Source: Crocodylus rhombifer
Taxonomy: Eukaryota; Chordata; Crocodylia; Crocodylidae
Direction of reading: 5' to 3'
Assembly (NCBI GenBank): GCA_038503035.1
Contig: JAVSML010025537.1
Location: 190,304 to 254,303 of the forward strand
Length of the DNA stretch: 64,000 bases
The notes beneath the pieces were generated by a model. It was not told the origin of the DNA and searched no databases. It worked only from the letters and a program-made list of their open reading frames with translations. The translations under genes were made by a program, and so were the position numbers. The first letter of the stretch is position 1. Each line of letters starts with the position of its first letter. Shown here one piece after another: positions 37,831 through 47,517 of the stretch.

Positions 37831-37905
37831 GATGCCATTTGAAGAAGTAGGTTATTGCCTATGAAAGGTCATGCCTCTGAACCAGTTAGTCTCCATGGGC
37901 ATCTA
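37831..37905 (+). ncRNA. Hammerhead-ribozyme-like motif in a Penelope-type tail
   Basis: The order of parts follows a type I hammerhead. TTGAAGA (37839-37845) stands for CUGANGA with its first C changed to T. Stem II is GTAGGT and GCCTAT around a short loop. GAAA is intact at 37863-37866. Stem III is GG, loop TCATG, CC. U and C at 37876-37877 form the UH cleavage site. Upstream AGATGCC can pair with GGCATCT near 37.90 kb as an extended stem I. Hammerheads are known in Penelope-like elements and retrozymes. The C3 change should abolish or strongly reduce cleavage in this copy. Confidence 0.55.
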
Positions 37906-37911
37906 TATATA

Positions 37912-38215
37912 GAAAGAGAGAGATGCCCATATACATATAACATGTATATACAAATGCTCCAAGGTGGGGGGGGGGGGGACTTTAATTAGAGCGGATCTCC
38001 AATCTTTACTTAAAGTGCCCCCACCGCCATTTTGAAACGTGGGGATGCTGAATACACGCAACGTGGAGCCTACTGGAGCGTGCTAATTAGCATGCTGCAG
38101 CAGACTCGCAGCAGACTTGATTAATTGATTTTGACCTGTTTTAGCTAAAGCGCCTCCACTGCCATTTTGAAACATGGGGACACCGAATACACATGACACA
38201 GAGACTGCTGGAGCG
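37912..38215. mobile_element. MITE of the 7.5 kb family, partly duplicated
   Basis: GCCATTTTGAAACGTGGGGA with AATACACGCAACGTGG, and a second GCCATTTTGAAACATGGGGA with AATACACATGACAC 135 bp later, match the interior of the 7.50-7.74 kb element. GTGCTAATTAGCATGC also matches. A run of about 12 G lies at 37.97 kb. The ends are unclear because the Penelope-type tail lies directly to the left. Confidence 0.55.
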
Positions 38216-38510
38216 CACACATCCTGGGACTCCATCCCTCATACCCACACCCTGCCCATCTGAGTGCCACATTCCCACCGACCCCCTGAGCACAGGCTGT
38301 GCTGCTGCTAGCCCCAACCCCATGCTCTATGCTCCAGCCCAGTTGCAGCTCCCCCTGCCCCTGCAACTTCCCTACCTGCTGACCAGAGCAAGTGGGATGC
38401 TGGGGAAGCCAAGCAGGTCCTCCTGCAGCTGCAGCTGTAGCAGTAGCAGCAGCCTCACCAAGAAGCTGCGTGCTGGCAAGGCTGGGTCCTTCTGCCCATG
38501 AAGGAGGAAG
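38216..38510. other. GC-rich stretch with GCAGCAG-type tracts
   Basis: Rich in CTGCAGCTGCAGCTG and AGCAGTAGCAGCAG. Overlapping frames on both strands (up to 195 aa on the minus strand) have no conserved domain. It may be the interior of the MITE to its left. Confidence 0.4.
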
Positions 38511-39562
38511 TAAGGCACAATAGGGTATGTTGGGGGGGGGGGTGCATATGGGCACCTCACTCCTAACCCTTGTGGGAGGAAGGGCTGGATGGCGTACAAA
38601 TAATTGGCAGGTGCCCATGAGACAGATGACAGTCCCTGGAGGACCAGATTTTGCCTTCAGCTGAGGCCATATTTTTCCTGCCCCTGCTGTATGAGGACAA
38701 AGAGTGGTATTGCCATCCCTCAGTTCCTCCATAATTCGAATCCCATGTAGCTGAGGGCTCCAAAAAGTGGTGACAGAGTATGTGTTGTAATATTTATACT
38801 GACAACAACCTACTTATCACAGGGTTAGTAGTCTCCATTTCTTGAGTATATGCCAGTATATAGTTTTACTATACATAGTTGGCAAGCAGTATCCACTCTA
38901 GTCAATGGGAATAACGAGCACCAGCTTCATTAGTCATATAAAGATTGAAATACTTGGCATCATATCAAGGGTGTAATGTTTGGCTTACTCCACACTGTTT
39001 TTCTGATGCATGCCTGCAGTGATTACTGAATATTTATTTAAAAAGTCTGCCAGGCTGCTTCTGGGAGATGCTGAACCAACAGGTTATCTCATATATATCA
39101 AACCAAGTCCAGAGCTTGATGCATTCTTTGCATGGAGTAGATGATCAAGCACCTCTTGTGCTGTTGTAGGCATGCAGTCCTTCAAAATCTGCACCATGAA
39201 ATTAGTCAGGAACACCATACAGGTTAGCCAGATAAAGGCCCTTAAGGGTACTCATGTACATTTAAAATCGAGAAAGCAGATTCCTTTTCTCTCCAAGAGA
39301 CACCCCTCCATGTGCCTACAGTATTTGTGATAGCTGTTTTTGTCATGGCTGAAGAATGGAATACCTGCGAATATATTCTCTGTGCCCAGGCAACAAGATG
39401 GGGAGTATATCAACCTCAGTTACACCTGCAAGGACTGTGACTCTGCCAAATAACATCACAGACATGCGCACCAACATATGGTCTAGCCACTTCAGACACG
39501 TATGCACTGTTTTCATCCAAGTAATTTACGATATTTGTCTGACTGGAGAGACTGGATCTGTC
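38511..39562. other. Unassigned DNA
   Basis: No recognisable gene or repeat. A G-run lies near 38.53 kb. Confidence 0.5.
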
Positions 39563-39570
39563 CTCTAGAA

Positions 39571-39964
39571 CAGGGCACAGCAACATATGACCCACAGGCC
39601 AGAGCTGTTGTGAAGCCACTAGATCTGGCCTGCAGAGCTGAAGAACTTTGCCTGTGCCTACTCTTGCACTGGTGTGGGCACTTCCCCCCACTGCTCTCAT
39701 CCCTGGCTCAGTTCCTCGCCAAGTTGAAGCTGCACCCATATCACAACTAGGAAGTGGGCGGGGAGAGGTTGAAGTGGGGTGGGGGGAGGGAGCAAAGTAA
39801 AGAGAAGGAATGGCAATGCATGCAAAAATAGATCCTAGCTGCCTGGTCCCAGCATAGACACAGGCAAAGCCATCCAACACTGATGCACCACTCAAGTCCA
39901 CTGGCCTGTGTTGAACCAGAAGCAGGTTGTTCAGGTCATAGCTTGCAAAGGTTGCCAGCCACTG
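39571..39964. mobile_element. hAT MITE, first of an adjacent pair
   Basis: The left end CAGGGCACAGCAACATATG and the reverse complement of the right end (CAGTGGCTGGCAACCTTTG) are inverted repeats. Flanks are CTCTAGAA (39563-39570) and CTGTAGAA (39965-39972), with one mismatch. The right flank copy is also the left flank of the next element. It is 394 bp with no coding content. Confidence 0.82.
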
Positions 39965-39972
39965 CTGTAGAA

Positions 39973-40400
39973 GAGGAGTGTTCAACCTTGGATTGCAGGC
40001 TATATCTAGCCCATGGCACCATTTCATGGGCCCATGGGGGCTCCCCAAGGGTCTAGAAATTACCAGCAGGGGGGTCATGGTACCGCTCGAGACTGCGCTA
40101 ATGGGGAGCCCTTGGTCTTACACCCTGGATCTGGCACCTGATTCTAGAGCACAGGGCTGTGTGGGGGGTAGTGCCAGGATCCAATTCCAGCACATGAGGG
40201 AGGGGGGCTTGAGAGGGTGAATGCTGGGTGACCCCAGCATGTGGGGGGTGGGAGGGGAAGGTATCAGGCCCCTGGGACCCAATTTCATTATACAGAGGCG
40301 GGGGGGGAGCGGGGTGCTGGACCTCAGGGTCTGGTTTGGCCCTCAAATGGACCCTGCACCACTCATCTGGCCTGTGGGACCAAAAGGCTGAGCATCACTG
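39973..40400. mobile_element. hAT MITE, second of an adjacent pair
   Basis: The left end GAGGAGTGTTCAACCTTGG and the reverse complement of the right end (CAGTGATGCTCAGCCTTTTGG) are inverted repeats, with the expected leading C changed to G. It is flanked by CTGTAGAA (39965-39972) and CTCTAGAG (40401-40408). The interior differs from that of its neighbour. Confidence 0.78.
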
Positions 40401-40408
40401 CTCTAGAG

Positions 40409-41435
40409 GATAAGCTGTTACTGAATGAGCGCTTACTGTTGCTCCTATACACTTACAGCTGTGACGGCGGAAAGCCGATGTGGATACTTTTTTCTGGCAT
40501 GCACTGGCAACACCGTCAGGCATTTTATGCATATTCTTAATGCCACTGGATATCTTACCTGAAAGGAGAGACCTATGAACTGGTAATGGTTAGGCTATCA
40601 TAAGTATGTGAAAACTGCATCTTAAGTTGAGAGCCACAAACTAGTTCATGAGCTTGAAAGCAATCATTGCCTAACTGCTGGTCAGAATATTCTTACAAAA
40701 TGAAATGTTGGTGGAACATGCTGTTACATCAAAGCCCAAGTGTTTGCACATACATTAGTTTCCATTCAAAGTTTCAATGGAAGATTTCTGGGTATTTAAT
40801 GGAGGAGAAAGAGAAATACATAGCATTCTATTGTCAAGTGCTTTGAGAACTGTCAAGAATATCAGAGTTTTACATTTTTAAATCCCCCTCATTTAGAGTG
40901 ATCTGAGGTGGAAATTTTCCCCATAATCATGTAGACTGGACAGGATGGACTGACCGTCTTTTAGACAACTCAATGTGTGAAGGCTGCACTATGTCTTATG
41001 TGAAGAACTCAAATTTTACCCACACTGCCTCATAGTTAGTAGCTGTCAATTGATTTGTGGATGAGAAATGTATTTGCATCCCAATAATTCAGACAATTAA
41101 TATCTTTGAATTTGTGTACTCTATGAAATTGTACCTTTGCTAACTGAACACCAATGGATGATACACAACTACAAAGTGTCTACATTATATTAGTATCTAA
41201 TGAACCATCTCTTATACAGCAGTGCCTGAACATATTGCAGGACCTACAGATTGTTAGATCTATTTTATCTAATCCTTTCACATAGATCCCTGGAGCATAT
41301 GCCTTATGTTTCTGATATATAATGTCTTCTAGCATCATGGTCTATTTTTGGTCTGATCCACAACCATCTTATGTATGAGTAGTTGTTCACAAATTGCGTG
41401 GCCAGGTCACGCCTGCAGATGCAGTGTGGATAAGA
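40409..41435. other. AT-rich DNA, no gene recognised
   Basis: No recognisable feature. Confidence 0.5.
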
Positions 41436-41675
41436 AAAAACAGAATAGGCTTAAATTGCAAAAAGAAAGAAAAGTTAAATATTAGGAAAAGCTTTCTAAT
41501 TGTAAGGATAGTTAATCATTGGAATAAATTACAAAGGGTAATTGTGGTATCTCTCTTTCTGAGATCAGCTAAACATCTTCCAGGAATGGCCTAAGTATAG
41601 CTGGTCCTGTCTTGAGGTAAGGGATGGAATTTGTGAGTTCCCTTCTAGACAGATTTTCTATACATTTCATGACTC
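41436..41675 (+). mobile_element. CR1 LINE 3' end fragment
   Basis: AATAGGCTTAAATTGCA, ATTAGGAAAAGCTTTCTAAT, GGAATAAATTACAAAGGGTA and GAATGGCCTAAGTATAGCTG follow the CR1 ORF2 end and 3' UTR in order. The C-terminal motif with RLNCKK, LIVRIVNHWNKL is readable. The 8 bp terminal repeat is degraded near 41.67 kb. Confidence 0.85.
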
Positions 41676-42208
41676 TCAGAGAAGAAAGAGCAATTTCCTT
41701 TTGCCTCATCTAAGACAGAACGTTATAGAAATATAATTACAGAACATACTACAGATATAAAATAGCTGCAAAACAAAAAGAAGAGCTAAGTAGAAAACAT
41801 ACATATCTATTTTTTTTTTTATCTTCTGTAGTAGATAGGCTAATTTAATGCCATGCGTCTGTGAACTGCCACTGGGAAGGAAACTGTTGTAAACAAGCTG
41901 TCAAGCTGAACTGGGCTATCTGGAAAAAATAACTTTCATAAATACATTGGGTCTTTATACATGCAGGTAAAATTGCAATGGGATCTAACACAATCCATGC
42001 ATGCATGGTGGGAGAGATAATTGTGGGTCAACATATTAGATCCCATTGTGTCTTATTGTTGGTGCAGGGGGAGCTGGGGTTCCTCTGCACCAGCTCCTAC
42101 GGCTGCAATCCCCGCAGTTGCCCCCTCTCTGACCCTCATCGGCTGCGGGGCTTGGAGTGAGGGCAGCTGAGATGACACTGCCATTGCTGCAAGCTTCTAG
42201 AGGTGTGA

Positions 42209-42288
42209 GGCTCACAGTGGGGGCAGCATTCTCTCCGCTGCCCCCTCTGCAAGCCCTGGAGGCAAAAACGCTGCCCCCACTGTGAGCC
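42209..42288. repeat. Perfect 19 bp inverted repeat
   Basis: Arms at 42209-42227 and 42270-42288 are exact reverse complements (one arm contains CTCACAGTGGGGGCAG), with a 42 base loop that itself contains CCGCTGCCCCC. Lies in the MITE interior. Confidence 0.92.
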
Positions 42289-42381
42289 CCACATCCAACA
42301 AGGCTCGCAGGGGGGTAGCATTTTGCACGAGGGTCACAGCAGGGGCAGTGCCAGGAACTCTGGCAGCAGGTGGTGCACCCT

Positions 42382-42422
42382 TGTGGCTGGGAGCCCCTCA
42401 GTTGATGGGGCTCCCAGCCACA
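42382..42422. repeat. Perfect 16 bp hairpin
   Basis: Arms 42382-42397 and 42407-42422 (GGCTGGGAGCCCC type) flank the 9 base loop TCAGTTGAT. The same arm and loop type recurs several times at 47.15-47.39 kb. Confidence 0.92.
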
Positions 42423-42505
42423 GGAGAGCACTTGGCCACATGTTCACACCATTAATTGAACAAGACACAGTTATTTGTGGAATAGCTTCATAGCTTATTG
42501 CTTCT

Positions 42506-45470
42506 TTTCATAGAATCATAGAAGTAGGGTCAGAAGGGACCTTGTAGATCTTCAAGTCCGACCCCCTGCCTGGGCACGAGAAAAACTGGGCTCAAATGAC
42601 TCCAGCCAGGTAGTCATCAAGCCTCTTTTTAAAGACCCCCAGGGTAGGAGCCAGCACCACTTCCCTTGGAAGTTGGTTCCAGATCCTAGCTGCCCTGACT
42701 GTGAAGTAGTTCTTACAGATGTCTAATCTAAACCTACTCTCCAACAACTTATGGCCGTTATTCCTTGTTATGCCAGGGGGCGCTAGGGGAAACAAGGTCT
42801 CTCCCAAACCTTTCTGGTTCTCCCCTAGTGAGTTTATAGTCCGTCACCAGGTCCCCCCCTCAGCCTTCTCTTGTGAAGGCTGAACAGGTTCAGGTCCTGC
42901 AGTCTCTTACTGTAGGGTCTGCCCTGTTGTGCCTGGATCATGCGGGTGGCCCTCCTCTGGACCCTCTCAATGTTGTCCACATCCCTCCTGAAATGGGGCG
43001 CACAGAACTGGACGCAGTACTCCAGCTGTGGCCTGACCAGCGTCGCATAGAGGGGGAGGATTACCTACTTGACCCTACTTGAGATGCACCTGTGGATGCA
43101 CGACAAGGTCCGGTTAGCCCTGCCAACCGAGACCTCGCATTGTTGGCCCACATTCATCTTAGAGTCAATAATGACTCCAAGATCCCTTTCTGCCTCCATG
43201 CTCTCAAGAAGGGAGTTTCCTATCTTCTAAGTGTGCTGTTGGTTACTACTGCCCAAGTGCAGCACCCTGCACTTGTCAGTATTGAAACGTATCCTATTTT
43301 TGTTAGCCCATCCCTGTAACCTATCCAGGTATTGCTGCAGTCTTTTCCTCCTTACTAGCGTGCTCACCTCACCCCAAATTTTGGTATCATCAGCAAATTT
43401 AAATGGGTTGCTTTTCACTCCATTGTCCAAATCGCTGATAAAGAAATTGAACAGTGCGGGCCCAAAGACTGATCTTTGGGGGACTCCGCTGCCCACTCCC
43501 CCCCAGGTCGAATATGACTTGTCCACCACCACCCTCTGAGTATGACTCATCAGCCAATCTGCAATCCATCTGACTGCGTAGGCATCAATGCCACAGTCAC
43601 CTAGTTTTTTAATGAGGATGGGGTGAGAGACGGTGTCAAAGGCCTTGCTGAAGTCCAGAAAGACTACGCCCACAGCAACACCTGCATCCAATGCTTTTGT
43701 GACCTGAACATAAAAGGCAATCAGGTTGGTCTGACACGACCTTCCCCTAATGAAACTGTGCTGGTTGCCCTTGAGCATCATTCCTGAAGCCGGCCCATCG
43801 CAGATGTGCTCTTTGATGATCTTCTCAAAGAGTTTCCCTATGATTGAGGTAAGACCGATGGGCTATAGTTGCCCGGGTCCTCCCTCCTCCCTTTTTTTTA
43901 AAGATAGAGATCATGTTGGCTATCTTCCAGTCATCTGGCATCTGGCCGGAGCACCACGAGCGCTCGTAAAGCCGTGCCAAAGGCCCTGCAAAAACCCCTG
44001 CTAGCTCCCTCAACACCCTGGGGTGGAAAACATCTCAACCTGCTGATTTGAACATGTCCAGCCCCTCCAGAAGCTCTCTAACCTGGTCCTCCCCAACCTG
44101 AGGTCTGGAGGCGTTCCCCTCGAGTCCGTCTTGCATCACGGTGGGGAACTCCTGGTCCCTGCACAAGAAAACGGAGGTGAAGAATTGGTTAAAGAGGTCT
44201 GCTTTCTCCTCTGGAGCAACCACCAGATTGCCCAGGGAATCTTGCAGGGGACCCACATTTCCCGGTGCTTTCTTCATCCTCCCTATATATTTGAAAAAGG
44301 GCTTTTTATTATCTTTGATCTTGGATGCTAGTCCTAGCTCTATGTCCACCTTAGCTTTCCTGACAGCCCCCCTACAGGCCCGAGCAGAGGAGGTATACTC
44401 CTCTTTGGAGATAGTAACCCCCTTCCATCGGTTGTACATCGCCTTTTTGGCAATCAGGCATTCCCGGATGCCCTTGGTGAGCCAGGGGGGCACTCTTGCC
44501 CCCACTTGCTTCTTGCTGGGATGGTCACCCCTTGGGCCCTGAGTATCGTCTCCTTAAGGAACGACCAACCATCTTGGGCACTGAATTCCCCTGCTCTCGA
44601 GAATCCCAGCGCCTCTCCCACTAATCTCAACTCGTTGAAGTTGGTCCTCTTGAAGTCTAGGGCTACTGCCTTGCTTCAGGCCCTTGACACCCAGTGTTGG
44701 ATGGTGAATTCCAGCAAGCGATGATTGCTATCACCCAGGTGGTCAAGAACCTGGAGGCCCCTTACCAGGTCGTTGCCTGTGGCCAGGACCAGGTCCAACA
44801 GGGCATTTTCTCTGGTGGGACTGTGCACCTCCGGAATTAAGTGGATGCCCTGCATCTCAGCTGGGAACCTCCTGGAATGCTCCGACCTGGCTGACTGTTC
44901 CTCCCAGCAGATGTCCGGGTAATTTGAATCACCCATGACAATTACATCCCTTGCCTTAAGTGCCTCTACAAGCTGGCCTGAAAATTCCTGGTCCAGCTCC
45001 TCCCCTTGGTTGGGGGGCCTGTAGTAGACCCCCACTGTTAGATCCCTCTCCCCACGGCCCCTTGTATCTTGACCCAGAGCACTTCAGCTTGCCCCTCCTC
45101 TGACCCCATTCTGCTGGCAGAGGATGTGTATTGCTCCTTGACATAGAGCGCCCCCCCCACCTTTCCTTCCTTCTCTATCCCACCTGTAAAGCCTATAGTC
45201 CCTAATGCTAACTGCCCAGTCGTGGGATGAATCCCACCACGTTTCTGTAAGCCTTATTATGTCTGGGTCTGACCTGGCTATTCTGAGGGCGAGTTCCTCC
45301 TGTTTGTTCCCCATGCTACGAGCATTGGTATATAGGCATTTAAGATCTTGCCTAGCTGCATGTGCCACCCCCTGATTTGGGAAACTGTCTGGACCCCTGT
45401 TTCTTACCTGGGCACTCCTTGCATTTGTCACCTGTCTTGCTCAGGTGGTGTCTCCTCATCTTCCTGTGGT
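42506..45470 (-). pseudogene. Near-complete CR1 LINE ORF2 (endonuclease and reverse transcriptase), broken
   Basis: On the minus strand from 45.4 kb downwards: LYTNARSMGNKQEEL and TETWWD (start of the AP endonuclease), GVYYRPPNQ and VMGDSNYPDICW (45.03-44.9 kb), then GDSNHRLLEF where SDH is expected (D to N, which should harm catalysis). Next come WLTKGIRECLIAKKAMY and a linker to FKSAG (44.04 kb). The reverse transcriptase shows PDDWKIANMISIFKK, FLDFSKAFDTVSHPIL (43.66 kb), GSGVPQRSVFGPALFNF and FADDTKIW (43.38 kb, catalytic Asp pair intact). C-terminal RAARIWNQLPREVV is near 42.68 kb. The tail TCATAGAATCATAGAAG is at 42.51 kb. Several stops and frameshifts break it (for example near 44.04 and 44.67 kb). 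This is the longest CR1 in the window, inserted in the MITE at 41.9-45.6 kb. Confidence 0.96.
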
Positions 45471-45573
45471 GCCAGGCCCCCTCCCATTTATTATGCCATT
45501 AATTGGTTGAATATGTAACTTAAGGCATAATTAACTGGTTAAGCATGCCTTAAGTGTAATGTATAGAGGGGTC

Positions 45574-46600
45574 AATAGATACACTTTTGGTATTTTTACC
45601 TGCAGACTCTTGCATGAAAGACTGACCTGGAGGACTTGATAGAACAGAGACAATGTACTAACACTCCCTAGAGAACTTCCATACATTTTGGCAATATTGT
45701 AAGAAACTACCATTTGATAAGCTTTTAAATACAGACTTTACCTAGAATCTATAATGTATTTTCACCAGATTTACCAAAGAGATTTAAATAATGTTTGCAT
45801 TTTTCCTACTCAATAAAAAACAAAGAAGTATAAAAATATTTTATGTTCATATATAACAGTCATAGTTCATCTATTACTGTTAACGGTGAATGATTTTCAA
45901 TTTACTACAATTTACAGTTTTTCAGGGACTTGAACAGGGAGGAATTGGATTGCACTTACAGATTTTGACACTTAACAGCTATCTAATTGCCACTTAAGAC
46001 ACCTACTAGGTGGAAGAAGAGCTGGGTGGTCTCTCCTAATTCTTGGATCTGTTATAGACAGGAATTATTGTAGAATGCGAGACTGGACATGGGTGCAGAT
46101 AACCTCCCACAATACATGAAAGGGCTGGAAAGTATTGGTGAAAGACCTGCTAATAAAGTAACAATTTGAACAAGATGTGGTACAGAATAACTGGGACCAA
46201 CAGCAATTTGCAATCCATGAATCTTTTAAACTGTTTTCAGAAAAAACTTGAACTGTGAGCATGGCTTGTCAGGTTTGGCACTTGAAGTGGTGGCTGCATG
46301 TGGTGCCGTGCTTCTGTTACATAAGAGAATGAGTAACATCACTGAAATTTCTTCATAGGAAGCTCCTTGTAGCAGATAAGAAATGTAGAAGACTCTACCT
46401 AAATCCATTTGAGGAGCTAAGACCTTTTTACAGTACTCTAATATGTGCTTTGATCAATCCAAACATCTTTGGGTGCAAAGAGAGGTGATAATTTTCACCC
46501 GACCTGGCCACAGAAAGCAGTCTATAGCCACTGCATGAGGGGTCAGATGAAGACATTTCAAAACAGAGGATCTTCTGTAATGTGTCTGTGCTACCCACCA
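45574..46600. other. AT-rich DNA, no gene recognised
   Basis: No recognisable feature. Confidence 0.5.
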
Positions 46601-46607
46601 AGTTTGA

Positions 46608-46808
46608 GCTGTTTTCAGAAGGGGAAGGGGAGAGGGAGAGGAGAGAGGTTGGTCTGGGGTTTTTTCAGACCTCACTGGAGGGCAGGATGTATGAACTGGA
46701 GTCCCTCCAAGGTGGGAGGGGGCTCCAATTCACCCATCAACACTGGCTGGGGAACCCCTAAAACTAGCTCTCTCTGCTCCCTTTCCCCACTTCCATTCTG
46801 AAAACAGC
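46608..46808. mobile_element. Small foldback element
   Basis: GCTGTTTTCAGAAGGGGAAG at the left and its imperfect complement (CTTCCATTCTGAAAACAGC) at the right form arms of about 45 bp, rich in GA and TC. The 201 bp unit has a GC-rich loop with GGAGTCCCTCC / GGAGGGGGCTCC. The 110 aa plus-strand frame across it is not a gene. A target duplication was not identified. Confidence 0.65.
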
Positions 46809-46985
46809 ACAGGCTCATAGGGAGCAGGGGCCATTGCTAGGGGAAACTGAAGAAGAAAAAAAAAGTGAAGAAATGGGCCAAAATTGTAGTACCTATCTCT
46901 ATCCTCATTTGCAATTGTATTTTAGTTCTTTTCCTTCTATTGCTACATAATTATGCTGTACATTCTTGCATTCTTATTCCACTTA

Positions 46986-47517
46986 GGGCACTGACATATG
47001 TTAAAAAGAAGGCATGATGGAATCTGATGCAAAATCCCAACAATCGCACCTCCTGCCATGCCACACAGTGAAGGTGAGAGATCCCATTATGCCATATTGC
47101 TGGTACAGGGGAACCCCCGCTCCCTCTTGAACTGTCAGTCTTCACTCCTGTGGCTGGGAGCCCTGTCAGCTGACGGCTCTCTCAGCCACAGAAGCATATG
47201 GTGAACTGCTGTGGCTGGGAGCTTTGATCACTGCTGGAACTCCTAGCCATGGGAGTGCAGTGTGCACCTCTGCAGCTGGGAGCTCCATCAGCTGATTGGG
47301 GCTCCCAGATAGGGGGGCTCACTGTGCTTCCATTGATGGGACTCCCTGATCAGCTGACTAGTGTTCCCAGCCTCTGGAGCACACTCCTATAAATTTAGCA
47401 AATGTCTTGGTTTTTATCACACCATTAATTGAATAAACACGTGGCCATGTCAAAAATTAAGACATGGTTAATCAGTTAACCCCACCTTAAGTGTAACATA
47501 TGTCAGTGTCAGGGGCC
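46986..47517. mobile_element. MITE with CACTGACATATGTTA ends and TTA flanks
   Basis: Inverted repeats CACTGACATATGTTA (46989-47003) and TAACATATGTCAGTG (47494-47508) are exact. Outside them, GGGC at the left and GTCAGGGGCC at the right are followed by TTA on both sides. That pattern (GG... ends, TTA duplication) suggests PIF/Harbinger, but this is inference. The interior is a chain of palindromes. Confidence 0.7.
47147..47385. repeat. Array of about four related hairpins
   Basis: Units of about 50-70 bp are built on GGCTGGGAGC, a loop such as TCAGCTGA, and GCTCCCAGCC or diverged forms. They include TGTGGCTGGGAGCCCTGTCA...CTCTCAGCCACAG, a second and third unit, and a fourth with GATCAGCTGACTAGTGTTC. 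The 42.38 kb hairpin in the sister MITE is a perfect version. Confidence 0.7.

Larger units (their letters stand above)
41949..45573. mobile_element. MITE (family of 47 kb copy) interrupted by CR1
   Basis: The left part runs 41949 to about 42505 (GGGTCTTTATACATGC to the ACACCATTAATTGAACAAG region). The right part is about 45471-45573 (GGTTAAGCATGCC, TTAAGTGTAATGTATAGAG, GGGTC). The same landmarks occur in the copy at 46.99-47.52 kb: AGATCCCATTRTG, GGTRCAGGGG, ACACCATTAATTGAA, CCTTAAGTGTAA. The 3 kb CR1 on the minus strand sits between the two parts. The interior is GC-rich and full of palindromes. Confidence 0.65.

Noticed and set aside
38145..38732. 195 aa minus-strand frame
   Set aside because: It is low-complexity Ala/Gly/Pro sequence from GCAGCAG-type tracts next to a MITE. 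A 102 aa frame also runs on the other strand.
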